Virus record (IMG/VR): IMGVR_UViG_3300042291_001403 | Coordinates: 1-24,721 of that record | Direction: 5' to 3' (one strand) | DNA: 24,721 bases | Origin: a virus | Shown: piece by piece, positions 1-6,645 of the stretch | How the letters are laid out: every line of letters starts with the position of its first letter | Numbering within the stretch: position 1 is the stretch's first letter | Translations under genes and position numbers: made by a program | Notes under the pieces: model-generated | What the model was told of the DNA's origin: nothing | The model's database searches: none | Seen by the model: only the letters and a program-made list of their open reading frames with translations

Positions 1-33
1 GCTCTTGACAAAACTCCACTTTTTATTGAATAT

Positions 34-753
34 ATGATCATGAAAATGCTAGTAAAAGCTTTGGGAGGCAGCACAGCGTATGGACTCAACACTCCCGAGT
101 CCGACCTTGATTACAGAGGTGTATTCGTAAATACAGATCCATCCAAAATACTTGGATTGGAGCGTATGGATCATGTTCAAAAGCAAGAAACCGACGACAT
201 AGTTTATTATGAAGTTCGTAAGTTTTTTGAACTTCTTCGCAATGGCAACACAGGTGCGCTTGAAATACTTTTCTCTGACAACTTACTTGAAACAAGTGAT
301 GTATTTGAAGAAATACAAACAAACAAGTTAAAGTTTGTTGACACAGACAAGATGTTTAGATGCTTGCTTGGTTATATGCAGGGTGAACGGCGTCTTGCCA
401 ACGGTGAACGCACAGGTCAGCTTGGCAGTAAACGCAAGGCTCACCTCGATAAGTATGGTTTTAGTCCAAAAAATTTTACGCAATTGTTCAGATTGGCCAA
501 TTGCGGCAAAGCATTGTTTGAAAAAGGTTATTTTCCTGTCAATATGAAGCAATATGACACAAATGTTCATGCTTTTCTAATGCTGGTAAAAACTCAACCA
601 GAAACATACACAGTGGAACAGCTAAACTTTCTTGCCGACAATTATGAAATAGAATTGAAGAAAGCATATGAAGATCGTAAATTCAATTATGAGTTTGATC
701 ATAAATATGCAAATGATGTTCTTCGCAGAGCATATCTGCCGCATCTAATGTAA
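34..753 (+). CDS. RlaP-type nucleotidyltransferase (pol beta superfamily)
   Basis: This 239-residue protein resembles the RlaP family of minimal nucleotidyltransferases of the DNA polymerase beta superfamily, which is linked to RNA repair. The signature is at the N-terminus: GGS at residues 11-13, then the metal-binding pair D24 and D26 in a PESDLDYRG context. The remainder is helical, as expected for the family. Family knowledge suggests transfer of a nucleotide to RNA ends; in a tRNA-rich phage, repair of cleaved tRNAs is a plausible role (inference). It is the only plus-strand gene. Starts at 34, 40 and 46 are all possible and none has a clear Shine-Dalgarno. A terminator hairpin follows the stop and is shared with the convergent gene. 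Confidence 0.8.
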   Translation: MIMKMLVKALGGSTAYGLNTPESDLDYRGVFVNTDPSKILGLERMDHVQKQETDDIVYYEVRKFFELLRNGNTGALEILFSDNLLETSDVFEEIQTNKLKFVDTDKMFRCLLGYMQGERRLANGERTGQLGSKRKAHLDKYGFSPKNFTQLFRLANCGKALFEKGYFPVNMKQYDTNVHAFLMLVKTQPETYTVEQLNFLADNYEIELKKAYEDRKFNYEFDHKYANDVLRRAYLPHLM

Positions 754-757
754 AAAA

Positions 758-785
758 CAAAACCCACCTTTTGGTGGGTTTTTTA
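758..785. terminator. Bidirectional intrinsic terminator
   Basis: A perfect 8-bp stem AACCCACC/GGTGGGTT (761-768 and 773-780) with a TTTT loop is flanked by an A-run on the left and a T-run on the right. It lies between two convergent genes and can stop transcription from both sides. Confidence 0.9.
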
Positions 786-805
786 TTGAAATCAATTGGT
801 TGTTA

Positions 806-1144
806 TTACCAAGGTGGAGCCAGTTGTTGTGTCGTTGGATTTATCATTACATCTATTGATGTATCAATGCTGGATGTTAGTTGACCATATCTTTCACCCA
901 TTGCACCAATAACCCAACCGATGACGGTTTCTTTGGTCAGTTGATTATATGCTATAAAAGAACCACTATCTGGACTATATGGCGCAACAGATTGCACGCC
1001 ATATAATTCTATAGAATGTGATGATGTTTGATCTGCCCCGTTTAGACGCCAGTGAATAGTGTAAACTACGTCTGTATAATCGCCTTGTTGTTTTGTTACT
1101 TCCAATGCTGGAAACTGCCATGTGTATGTATTGTTATTAGCCAT
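806..1144 (-). CDS. Small conserved virus protein (DUF7936-like)
   Basis: A 112-residue protein with a start like MANNNTYTW, an inner VVYTIHWR block and an end in APPW. This arrangement is typical of small proteins common in aquatic phages, which I believe are filed as DUF7936; the name is from memory. No function is known to me. There is no Shine-Dalgarno; the minus strand has TATAAATATT directly before the ATG, which fits the AT-rich start-proximal motif seen elsewhere in the window. It follows the exonuclease gene in the same direction with an 11-nt gap, so the two are probably co-transcribed. Confidence 0.7.
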   Translation of the reverse strand: MANNNTYTWQFPALEVTKQQGDYTDVVYTIHWRLNGADQTSSHSIELYGVQSVAPYSPDSGSFIAYNQLTKETVIGWVIGAMGERYGQLTSSIDTSIDVMINPTTQQLAPPW

Positions 1145-1155
1145 AATATTTATAT

Positions 1156-2010
1156 TTAGAATTTTGATTTACGAAATCTTTTTGCTGCTGGTGCTATATA
1201 TTTTTTAATATCTGTTGTTGAGTTTGCTTTCAGAAATTCAATCATTTTTTGAAGCACTTGCATAAGCATTTTTACATCTTCTTTAGCATCGTGCCAACCA
1301 TCAACTTTAACTCCCAACACCGCACCAAGTTTTCCAAGACTTGAACTATAACTTTTATATTTTGTCTTGGCAAGCAAACCATCCAATATAGTTTTAACTT
1401 CTGGTATTGTTTCAAGTGCTTGCATTGCTGGTATAAAGAAAAATCGTGATATGTTTACTGTGTCTAATACTGGATATCTTTTTGTTGGCGGCAATCCATT
1501 TAACTTTCTACGAGCCTCAATAAATTTCATATCAAATGTAGCATTGTGAGCAAGTATCACAACATTTTCAAATTGACTCAAAAATTTTTCAAATTGAATC
1601 AATGCTTCTTTTTCATCCAACTTTTCTGCATTTGGATTTTCATAACCAGTCATTTTTAGTGCATCTCTTGGATGCAAGTCTGGCTTGCCATATTTTTTCA
1701 ATCTTCTATTCATTTCTTTATCCAACTGCTTTGCTTCTGTACTATTTGGATCATTCAGTGCATTGTTCAAAGCGGAACCAATATTTACCTTTTTGGAAAA
1801 CTCTCCAATTTCTTTTAGTGAAGAACCTTCATATGCAATTGCAGCAATATGTGTAAGTTGAATATATGAAGTATTTGGCTCCAAACCAACTGTTTCTGTA
1901 TCAAACAGTATCATTGTTTTTCCATCAAACTGTAGAAACTTGTCTAATACTTCTTTTATAGAATAAGAGTATAGTTTGGCTTCTGCTAATATGTCTTTCA
2001 GTTTGATCAC
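1156..2010 (-). CDS. DnaQ-like 3'-5' exonuclease (DEDDh)
   Basis: A 284-residue exonuclease of the DEDDh (DnaQ/RNase T) superfamily. Exo I is LFDTETVGL, Exo II is LAHNATFDMKFI and Exo III is the H..D of GWHDAKEDV; all four acidic residues and the histidine are present. A non-conserved insert separates Exo I and II. It likely degrades single-stranded DNA or RNA ends in phage replication or nucleotide recycling. The frame is open upstream to 2109, but that stretch overlaps a terminator, so I chose the GTG at 2010, preceded by TATATTTATAA and no Shine-Dalgarno. A terminator (2035-2061) separates it from the small peptide gene upstream. Confidence 0.85.
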   Translation of the reverse strand: MIKLKDILAEAKLYSYSIKEVLDKFLQFDGKTMILFDTETVGLEPNTSYIQLTHIAAIAYEGSSLKEIGEFSKKVNIGSALNNALNDPNSTEAKQLDKEMNRRLKKYGKPDLHPRDALKMTGYENPNAEKLDEKEALIQFEKFLSQFENVVILAHNATFDMKFIEARRKLNGLPPTKRYPVLDTVNISRFFFIPAMQALETIPEVKTILDGLLAKTKYKSYSSSLGKLGAVLGVKVDGWHDAKEDVKMLMQVLQKMIEFLKANSTTDIKKYIAPAAKRFRKSKF

Positions 2011-2012
2011 AC

Positions 2013-2023
2013 TTATAAATATA
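2013..2023 (-). promoter_or_regulatory. AT-rich start-proximal motif (exonuclease)
   Basis: Minus strand TATATTTATAA ends 2 nt before the GTG start. The same motif recurs before other start codons without a Shine-Dalgarno (see finding), so it may be a phage promoter element. Confidence 0.45.
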
Positions 2024-2034
2024 CGAGCACAAAA

Positions 2035-2061
2035 AAAGAGGGTGGAAATTCCACCCTCTTT
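2035..2061 (-). terminator. Intrinsic terminator after the 24-aa peptide gene
   Basis: A long stem AAAGAGGGTGGAA/TTCCACCCTCTTT is followed on the minus strand by a run of seven T. It ends the short transcription unit of the 24-residue peptide just before the exonuclease start. Confidence 0.88.
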
Positions 2062-2074
2062 ATGATTTTCTGTT

Positions 2075-2149
2075 TTACTGTCTGTTATAATCGCTGTCCG
2101 CAATGACAATTAAGCCAAGAACAGCGTAACATGCTATAGCAATGAGCAT
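2075..2149 (-). CDS. 24-residue hydrophobic peptide, stand-alone unit
   Basis: A 24-residue ORF starting MLIAIACYAVLG, almost entirely hydrophobic up to residue 17 and ending DSDYNRQ. One short membrane helix fits. It is too short for usual gene callers, but the context is unusually complete. There is a sigma70-like promoter (-35 TTGACT, 17-nt spacer, -10 CATAGT), an inverted repeat in the leader, a real Shine-Dalgarno (AAAGGA, 8 nt before ATG) and a strong terminator right after the stop. Most genes here lack a Shine-Dalgarno. I do not recognise a family. A small membrane-active or regulatory peptide is possible; alternatively the unit is a small RNA and the ORF is incidental. Confidence 0.55.
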   Translation of the reverse strand: MLIAIACYAVLGLIVIADSDYNRQ

Positions 2150-2162
2150 AGTATGTATCCTT

Positions 2163-2196
2163 TCATATAAAAGTCACAGACCCGTAGGTTATATGA
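2163..2196 (-). repeat. Leader inverted repeat (8-bp arms)
   Basis: TCATATAA (2163-2170) and TTATATGA (2189-2196) form a stem with an 18-nt loop. It lies between the promoter and the Shine-Dalgarno of the 24-residue peptide and touches the ribosome site side, so it could control translation or be an operator. Confidence 0.55.
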
Positions 2197-2219
2197 CTAT
2201 TCTAACCCCAACAACCATA

Positions 2220-2248
2220 ACTATGAACCAGTTTTTATAAAAAGTCAA
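2220..2248 (-). promoter_or_regulatory. Sigma70-like promoter for the 24-aa peptide
   Basis: On the minus strand TTGACT (2248-2243), a 17-nt spacer, then CATAGT (2225-2220). Each box matches the sigma70 consensus well enough (5/6 and 4/6), and the unit downstream has a ribosome site and terminator. Confidence 0.6.
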
Positions 2249-2298
2249 GTGTTTGTTATTAAATACTTATTATATAATGTTTTTATAAAGTTGAAGAA

Positions 2299-2375
2299 TG
2301 GTGCATCTGGTCAGATTCGAACTGACACTAAATGTGGGTAGAAACCACGTTGACTATCCAATTGCCGACAGATGC
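2299..2375 (-). tRNA. tRNA-Arg(UCU)
   Basis: Acceptor GCATCTG/CAGATGC, A73 and encoded CCA. Anticodon loop TTTCTAC gives UCU, reading AGA. T-loop TTCGAAT. The position 27-43 pair is mismatched. It lies 2 nt from the stop of the adenylate-forming enzyme gene. Confidence 0.9.
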
Positions 2376-2377
2376 AT

Positions 2378-3397
2378 TTATATCTTACAAACAAACTCTT
2401 CAAATTTTCCTTCTGGAAAAGATTCTACAAACTCTATCTTTAAATTGAATGGATGATTGAGTCTTTTCAATACCAATTTCTTTACATCTTCAATTTTATC
2501 TTCTGGTATAGTTCCTTGAATCTTCAGCGTGATGTCTGAGTATGACTCTTGCACACATTGAAATCTTTTTATTGTATCACATGCATTTCTTATGGTATTG
2601 CTACCAAACAATGGCCACGCAGTTGTGCCATCCTGATACTTTATCATATTACGAATTCTACCAAGAACATTACGATTGATGGTTTGTAATTTTCTTCCAC
2701 AGCTGCAAGTATCAAACTCTCCTTTATCTCCAATTTTGTATCGCTTGATATATGGATGTGTGAGGTCTGTAACGAGGATGTCATTGTCATCTACGATTTC
2801 TATAACAATGTTCTCCATGATATGATATACATCTGGATTGTCTGGGCATTCTAATCCAATTGTACCAACTTCTTCTGAACTATAATTGGTTCCGCCTCTT
2901 TCACTTGTTGATTTTACATCTTTTAGTTTAGATGTATCAAGTGTGGCGATGATAGATGGATATGTGTGTAAATAATCTGGCTGAATTCTATATAGCCAAC
3001 CTTGCAAATCTCCTCGTGTTGGATGCATATAACACTTACCAACTCCTTTTGTAAATAAATACGGATTTGTCGGCCAAGGTATTATTTTTTCTTCTGAAAC
3101 TGGTGCGTTGATTACCGCCAAATTCAATGATGTATCCCATTTTCTCCAAATTAGTTCACGCATATTGGTTGCCCAATACCAAATATTTTGAGCCATATAC
3201 TTTTGAACAAATACTGGTTGACCAGTTGCTCCACTGGTGGATGAAAATGGTTTGGATTTGTCTATAGGTATTTTCTGCAACTCCGCTCTTGTCAATATAT
3301 CAAGATTTGGTATCAATAATGATACATCGCGTTGTGTATATTGGTTTTCTTCCAACGCCTTGACTAGTTTGTAAACTTCCAGATGAAAATCGGACAT
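2378..3397 (-). CDS. PaaK/CapK-like adenylate-forming enzyme
   Basis: A 339-residue member of the phenylacetate-CoA ligase (PaaK/CapK) branch of adenylate-forming enzymes. Visible motifs: the nucleotide loop SSTSGATGQPV near residue 53; SSEEVGTIGLEC; a YIKRYKIGDKGEF block typical of PaaK; then C.CGR and LGRIRNMIKY before a small C-terminal domain. The family activates a carboxylic acid with ATP, usually for thioester formation. Members are often about 430 residues, so this is short, with the trimming on the N-terminal side. The start overlaps the upstream methyltransferase-like gene by 34 nt, so the two are probably translated together. The substrate cannot be told from sequence. Such an enzyme is unusual for a phage. 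Confidence 0.75.
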   Translation of the reverse strand: MSDFHLEVYKLVKALEENQYTQRDVSLLIPNLDILTRAELQKIPIDKSKPFSSTSGATGQPVFVQKYMAQNIWYWATNMRELIWRKWDTSLNLAVINAPVSEEKIIPWPTNPYLFTKGVGKCYMHPTRGDLQGWLYRIQPDYLHTYPSIIATLDTSKLKDVKSTSERGGTNYSSEEVGTIGLECPDNPDVYHIMENIVIEIVDDNDILVTDLTHPYIKRYKIGDKGEFDTCSCGRKLQTINRNVLGRIRNMIKYQDGTTAWPLFGSNTIRNACDTIKRFQCVQESYSDITLKIQGTIPEDKIEDVKKLVLKRLNHPFNLKIEFVESFPEGKFEEFVCKI

Positions 3398-3816
3398 GAT
3401 TCATTTATTTCTGCTATTTTTGTTGCGTTATGAAAATCTTTATAAAAAAATGTAGCGTATTTCATATATGAGAATTTTCTGGAAAATACTCTGCTTATAA
3501 ATCTATGACACTTGGGACGAAGATTTTCAATCATCTTTTCTCCTTCTAAATTTAGAACTCCGTCGCCAATAATATTATCATAAAATTTTTCTATGTTATT
3601 CCAATCTCCCTTGATTATTTTTGGATCTTGTATTCTTGGAGTCAAGTCAATTGCTTCATCACACAAAGGTAATAAAGGAACTGTAGAACCTAGTAACAAT
3701 GTAGTGCCGGTCAATAGATGTTGTTGATACATTTTTACTTCAGTATCATTTGGCTTCAATGGATATGGAGCATTTATCCAATGATTGCCGCTTTCAATAT
3801 AAATCTCTTTAGTCAT
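3364..3816 (-). CDS. SAM-dependent methyltransferase-like protein
   Basis: A 150-residue protein with class I methyltransferase features: LLLGSTVPLLPL in the SAM-binding position, then an acidic residue in AIDLTP, KGDW, and IIGDGVLNL, a motif typical of small methyltransferase-like proteins. The C-terminal half, with KCHRF and many aromatic residues, is less clear. The substrate is unknown. It overlaps the 54-residue membrane protein gene upstream by 8 nt and the PaaK-like gene downstream by 34 nt, so the three form one translationally coupled operon. An acid-activating enzyme beside a methyltransferase suggests modification of a small molecule, DNA base or virion part (inference). Confidence 0.6.
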   Translation of the reverse strand: MTKEIYIESGNHWINAPYPLKPNDTEVKMYQQHLLTGTTLLLGSTVPLLPLCDEAIDLTPRIQDPKIIKGDWNNIEKFYDNIIGDGVLNLEGEKMIENLRPKCHRFISRVFSRKFSYMKYATFFYKDFHNATKIAEINESCPIFIWKFTN

Positions 3817-3973
3817 GCCAATGCTTTATTACTCCTGCAACAATGAATATGTTTGTTATAACATAACAAAGCACAATAAGTGTGCGAATAAATGCAACAC
3901 GATCTGCTTCGCAGTCATTTTCACTTGCTTTTTCACCAAGGGCTTTTGCCCATATTCTCCATAATGTTTTCAT
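3809..3973 (-). CDS. Small phage membrane protein
   Basis: A 54-residue protein beginning MKTLWRIWAKALGEK, then an acidic stretch ENDCEAD, and a membrane helix of about residues 27-47. Proteins with this opening and layout are common in T4-like and other large aquatic phages; function unknown to me. The stop overlaps the start of the methyltransferase-like gene by 8 nt. There is no Shine-Dalgarno; TTTATAAT precedes the ATG, exactly as in the next upstream gene at 4179. Confidence 0.75.
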   Translation of the reverse strand: MKTLWRIWAKALGEKASENDCEADRVAFIRTLIVLCYVITNIFIVAGVIKHWHD

Positions 3974-3981
3974 ATTATAAA

Positions 3982-4179
3982 TTATTTATGTAAAAGTTTC
4001 ATTCCAACATCCGATACACTTTTATATGGATGAGTATTTACTTCAACGCGAGAAACGTCCCAATATTTTTTTCGTGTATATACAATAGTAAATGAGTCAT
4101 CAATAATGACGTTATGTTTATGGCACAATTCATTGAGTGCTTTTTTAAATTCTTTTTTCTTAACTTTTAAAGTTTTCAT
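3982..4179 (-). CDS. Small basic protein, unknown function
   Basis: A 65-residue protein opening MKTLKVKKKEFKKAL, rich in lysine, with an IIDDSFTIVY core. I chose the internal ATG at 4179 because the longer frame runs into tRNA-Leu(UAA). The 5' leader ends in TTTATAAT just before ATG. No family recognised. It is cotranscribed with the 54-residue gene 8 nt downstream. Confidence 0.6.
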   Translation of the reverse strand: MKTLKVKKKEFKKALNELCHKHNVIIDDSFTIVYTRKKYWDVSRVEVNTHPYKSVSDVGMKLLHK

Positions 4180-4188
4180 ATTATAAAT

Positions 4189-4274
4189 TGGTGGGCATAA
4201 TCGGACTCGAACCGATACTCTCTTACGAGAAACAGATTTTAAGTCTGCTGCGGCTACCATTACGCCATATGCCC
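4189..4274 (-). tRNA. tRNA-Leu(UAA)
   Basis: Acceptor GGGCATA/TATGCCC, A73, encoded CCA. Anticodon loop CTTAAAA gives UAA. A long class II variable arm is present, as expected for Leu. T-loop TTCGAGT. Confidence 0.93.
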
Positions 4275-4284
4275 ATATCTAAAA

Positions 4285-4458
4285 TTATTTTTGTTTCAAC
4301 TCAGCAATCCATCTTTTTGCAACAACATCAGCTTTTTCACCGATAGTTTGATTTAGTTCAATCATATGTTGCATCTTCATACGTTTTAATTCTTTACGCA
4401 TTGCTTCACGCTTTGCAATTTTTCCAGCATCATAGTTTGTTGTGTTTTGAATATCCAT
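4285..4458 (-). CDS. 57-residue charged protein
   Basis: Not in any long frame but clearly gene-like: 57 residues opening MDIQNTTNYDAGKIAKR, followed by a charged helical stretch rich in K, R, E and M and an end in AELKQK. It fills the space between tRNA-Leu(UAA) and the next small gene (7-nt gap). Probably a coiled or helical small phage protein of unknown role. Confidence 0.6.
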   Translation of the reverse strand: MDIQNTTNYDAGKIAKREAMRKELKRMKMQHMIELNQTIGEKADVVAKRWIAELKQK

Positions 4459-4465
4459 AAAATTA

Positions 4466-4642
4466 TTAGTGTCTAAAGCATCCTTTGAAATTTTCCATCA
4501 AAACTTCATATGTGTATTCATTGTACAAATGATTGGGGAATTTTTGTTTCATCATTTCAAGCGAATATGTTCCATTTTCATTCAATGAAAATACTTCACC
4601 GTCATCAATACGAATGATTTGTTTTGGTAGTTTAGTTTTCAT
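4466..4642 (-). CDS. 58-residue protein of unknown function
   Basis: The protein opens MKTKLPKQIIRIDDGEVF and contains NENGTYSLEMM, a layout seen in small phage proteins with a beta-rich start. I took the ATG at 4642; an alternative at 4669 would overlap the end of the HNH gene by 14 nt. No family recognised. Confidence 0.6.
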   Translation of the reverse strand: MKTKLPKQIIRIDDGEVFSLNENGTYSLEMMKQKFPNHLYNEYTYEVLMENFKGCFRH

Positions 4643-4655
4643 TGAATTATTATAA

Positions 4656-5342
4656 TTAAATTTTTCCAAATTTTTTCTTCTGCCAGTATCCAGACGGTTT
4701 GGTTTCTATTTCGTAGAAATTACACCACTTTTTAACAGCATTTCCAGATACTCCATATTGATTTCCGATGGTTTCAATTGGAACAGAATCAACGAGATTT
4801 GTCAATACTTCTTTTGTTGGCCAAGTTGTTCTTCTATTAGAATATCCAATCTTTGCTTTCCATTCTTTAGATTTGTTTTTTGCATCAAATCCAATTGGAA
4901 CTTTTCTCTCTCTGGAAATTCTACCTGTACCATATGGTTGTTCAAATGCTATTCCATTTTCATCCGCAATTCTTTTTATTCTACCATACAAACGAACATT
5001 ACACCCAATCGCCAATACAACACCCCTAATATTTTTTTGTTTCTTACACTCTTCCAATATTTGTTCATCCGAGAAACGTTTAACTTTAATATTTTTTGAA
5101 CAAAATGTTGGAGTTTGGGAATGGCAATTTGGACAGAGCCATCTAAGATTATCTAATATGTTGTTTTTTCTATCACCATCTTTGTGGTCAAGTTGTAAAC
5201 TGATTGAATTGTTGTTCCAATCATCTATCTTACATATCTCACATTGATATTCTTTGAGTTTATGCTGTATAATTCTCTTTCTCAGAGTACTTGTTCCAAT
5301 TGTAGAACCATATAGAAAAATTTGTTCATTGGTGTAATTCAT
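4656..5342 (-). CDS. HNH homing endonuclease, HNH domain first
   Basis: A 228-residue nuclease. Residues about 30-85 hold a zinc-ribbon HNH domain: CEIC, then LQLDHKDGD with the catalytic DH, an Asn in LDNLRWLC, and CPNCH. The C-terminal half carries a helix-turn-helix-like region (IETIGNQYGVSGNAVKKW) probably used for DNA recognition. The start at 5342 lies 3 nt from the CCA end of tRNA-Leu(CAA); the longer frame would run into the tRNA. The same two domains occur in reverse order in the nuclease at 19008-19448. It is probably a free-standing homing endonuclease that targets tRNA regions (inference). Confidence 0.85.
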   Translation of the reverse strand: MNYTNEQIFLYGSTIGTSTLRKRIIQHKLKEYQCEICKIDDWNNNSISLQLDHKDGDRKNNILDNLRWLCPNCHSQTPTFCSKNIKVKRFSDEQILEECKKQKNIRGVVLAIGCNVRLYGRIKRIADENGIAFEQPYGTGRISRERKVPIGFDAKNKSKEWKAKIGYSNRRTTWPTKEVLTNLVDSVPIETIGNQYGVSGNAVKKWCNFYEIETKPSGYWQKKKFGKI

Positions 5343-5345
5343 TTT

Positions 5346-5464
5346 TGGTAGCAGAGGTGGGGTTCGAACCCACAGTGTCGTTAAGACAGTTGATTTTTGC
5401 CAGTCATCGTTATTCACAATAACTGGAAAGAGTCAACCGCGTCAGCCAATTGCGCCACTCTGCC
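5346..5464 (-). tRNA. tRNA-Leu(CAA) with an insertion in the anticodon loop
   Basis: Acceptor GGCAGAG/CTCTGCT, A73, CCA, T-arm GTGGG/CCCAC with loop TTCGAAC and a class II variable arm (TGTC/GACA) are all normal. The anticodon stem GTTGA/TCAAC is intact, but the loop between (5394-5432) is 39 nt, not 7. Removing 32 nt leaves CTCAAAA, the usual Leu(CAA) loop. The extra sequence folds as a hairpin (CCAGT/ACTGG, then TATT/AATA). As transcribed it would have no usable anticodon unless it is processed. Confidence 0.75.
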
Positions 5465-5472
5465 ATAAAGTG

Positions 5473-5548
5473 AAGTGCTGGCGGTAGTGACCTGCGTCTC
5501 CGCGCCATTGGTTCATCAGCAGGTGAGTCATCCCCAATGTCAGCACTT
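5473..5548 (-). ncRNA. 76-nt structured RNA with interleaved pairings
   Basis: Ends pair over 8 bp (AAGTGCTG/CAGCACTT). Inside, three further complementary pairs interleave: ACCTGC/GCAGGT (5519-5524 with 5490-5495), CATTGG/CCAATG (5506-5511 with 5534-5539) and GCGG/CCGC (5481-5484 with 5500-5503). This gives two overlapping pseudoknots in a closed stem. It is tRNA-sized but has no T-loop, anticodon arm or CCA. Function unknown; strand inferred from neighbours. Confidence 0.45.
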
Positions 5549-5789
5549 ATTTTTTTTCTGACTGCGCGTTGGGTTGGTCATCCCAAGTTATGGCACCGCA
5601 GTTATGCTCTCCTTTGATATACAATCAAGTTATTACCTCAAGGACTCTAATCTAACTATTATATCAGACCCGCGTGTCGGAAGTCGTTTCATTTCAATCA
5701 ATAATAACCACGATTTTGTCATTGTATATCAGCCAGTAAATGAGGCGACGAACCTCAAAGAATTTACTACCAGAAAAAAGTATTTAAAT
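5549..5789. other. Intergenic stretch with short hairpins
   Basis: No convincing gene. It contains ACTGCG/CGCAGT (about 5564-5605) enclosing a TTGG/CCAA hairpin, and GAGG/CCTC near 5741-5755. A plus-strand frame from 5574 and a short minus-strand frame are open here, but neither has a ribosome site, and the plus-strand frame runs on into a tRNA. Confidence 0.4.
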
Positions 5790-5873
5790 TGGTGGTCGAG
5801 AAGGGACTTGAACCCATACGCCTTGCGGCAAAAGCTTCTAAGACTTTCATGTCTGCCATTCCATCACCCGACC
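5790..5873 (-). tRNA. tRNA-Leu(UAG)
   Basis: Acceptor GGTCGGG/CTCGACC, A73, encoded CCA. Anticodon loop CTTAGAA gives UAG. Class II variable arm with GCC/GGC pairing. T-loop TTCAAGT. Confidence 0.9.
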
Positions 5874-5933
5874 ATATTTCAAAAGAACAAACATAACTAT
5901 ACACATTATATTGTTCTGGTCAACTACAAACTA

Positions 5934-6590
5934 TCAAATCTTATCTAATTTAGAAACAATGTCACCCATTTCCATTTGTTTTAATTTCAATCCAATTGCT
6001 GCTGCTGCTGGACCACCCAATGCCATAACTTGATCTGGAATATAGCTTGCAATTTGATCTGCAATATCATGTAGATTCATTGGAAGTATACTATGTGAAT
6101 TTTTTACAAGCAACACCAATCCAACTGCTGCCATCAATATAAATTCTTTTGATTTTACTATATTGAGTTTACGCACTGTGTCTTTGCATCGCTCATTGTG
6201 TATATTCATCATTGTTACAGGAATACATGGATGCATAACAGATAATTTATCAAATCCATTTTGATCAAATACAGCAAGTTTAACACTGCTATTTGCTACA
6301 ATACTTGCATTTCTTGGTGATCTACTAACCAATGCACCTTCTCCCAAAAATACACCTTTGCCAAGTGTGGCTAATTTCATCTTCTTTGGTCCTTTTAGCA
6401 CATTTACTTCGCCTTCAAGTATAATAAACATAAAGTCTCCTTTTTCACCTTCATTTATTATAAATGAACCAGCACTATACTCTTTTACTTCACAAAAAGT
6501 AGCCGCTTTTTTTACAAATTTCGGCGGCACTCCAGCAAACAGAGGACTATTTATTATATCAGTCGGTTTAACTTTGATCTTTTTTGCCAT
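5934..6590 (-). CDS. Cyclic-nucleotide-binding membrane protein
   Basis: A 218-residue protein with a cyclic nucleotide-binding domain at about residues 15-115. The phosphate-binding cassette is clear: FLGEGAL (E84) followed by SPRNAS (R93), the Glu/Arg pair that holds the ribose and phosphate of cAMP or cGMP. No helix-turn-helix is visible, so it is not a CRP-like regulator. Residues about 149-164 form a membrane helix, and the Gly/Ala-rich stretch 188-202 may be a second. A ligand-gated membrane effector fits. A nucleotide cyclase is encoded at 21787-23847. The minus-strand leader is AT-rich with no Shine-Dalgarno. Confidence 0.85.
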   Translation of the reverse strand: MAKKIKVKPTDIINSPLFAGVPPKFVKKAATFCEVKEYSAGSFIINEGEKGDFMFIILEGEVNVLKGPKKMKLATLGKGVFLGEGALVSRSPRNASIVANSSVKLAVFDQNGFDKLSVMHPCIPVTMMNIHNERCKDTVRKLNIVKSKEFILMAAVGLVLLVKNSHSILPMNLHDIADQIASYIPDQVMALGGPAAAAIGLKLKQMEMGDIVSKLDKI

Positions 6591-6645
6591 ATATTATATA
6601 GAAATACATATAATATATATGCCCAAAAGATATAATATATATCAA

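Noticed and set aside
5-36. TTGACA at the window edge as promoter of the first gene
   Set aside because: The only -10 at proper spacing is GAATAT at 28-33, which abuts the ATG at 34; no room for a start site. The upstream gene may end here instead.
2014-2021. TATAAATA on the plus strand as a T4-type late promoter
   Set aside because: It points away from any gene; the minus-strand reading TATTTATA sits before the exonuclease start and fits the recurring motif.
5473-5548. CTGATGA in the pseudoknotted RNA as a hammerhead ribozyme
   Set aside because: No GAAA box, no NUH cleavage site in the right place and the helices do not form a three-way hammerhead junction.
5574-5948. 124-residue plus-strand frame
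   Set aside because: Its second half is antisense to tRNA-Leu(UAG), it has no ribosome site and opposes all neighbours.
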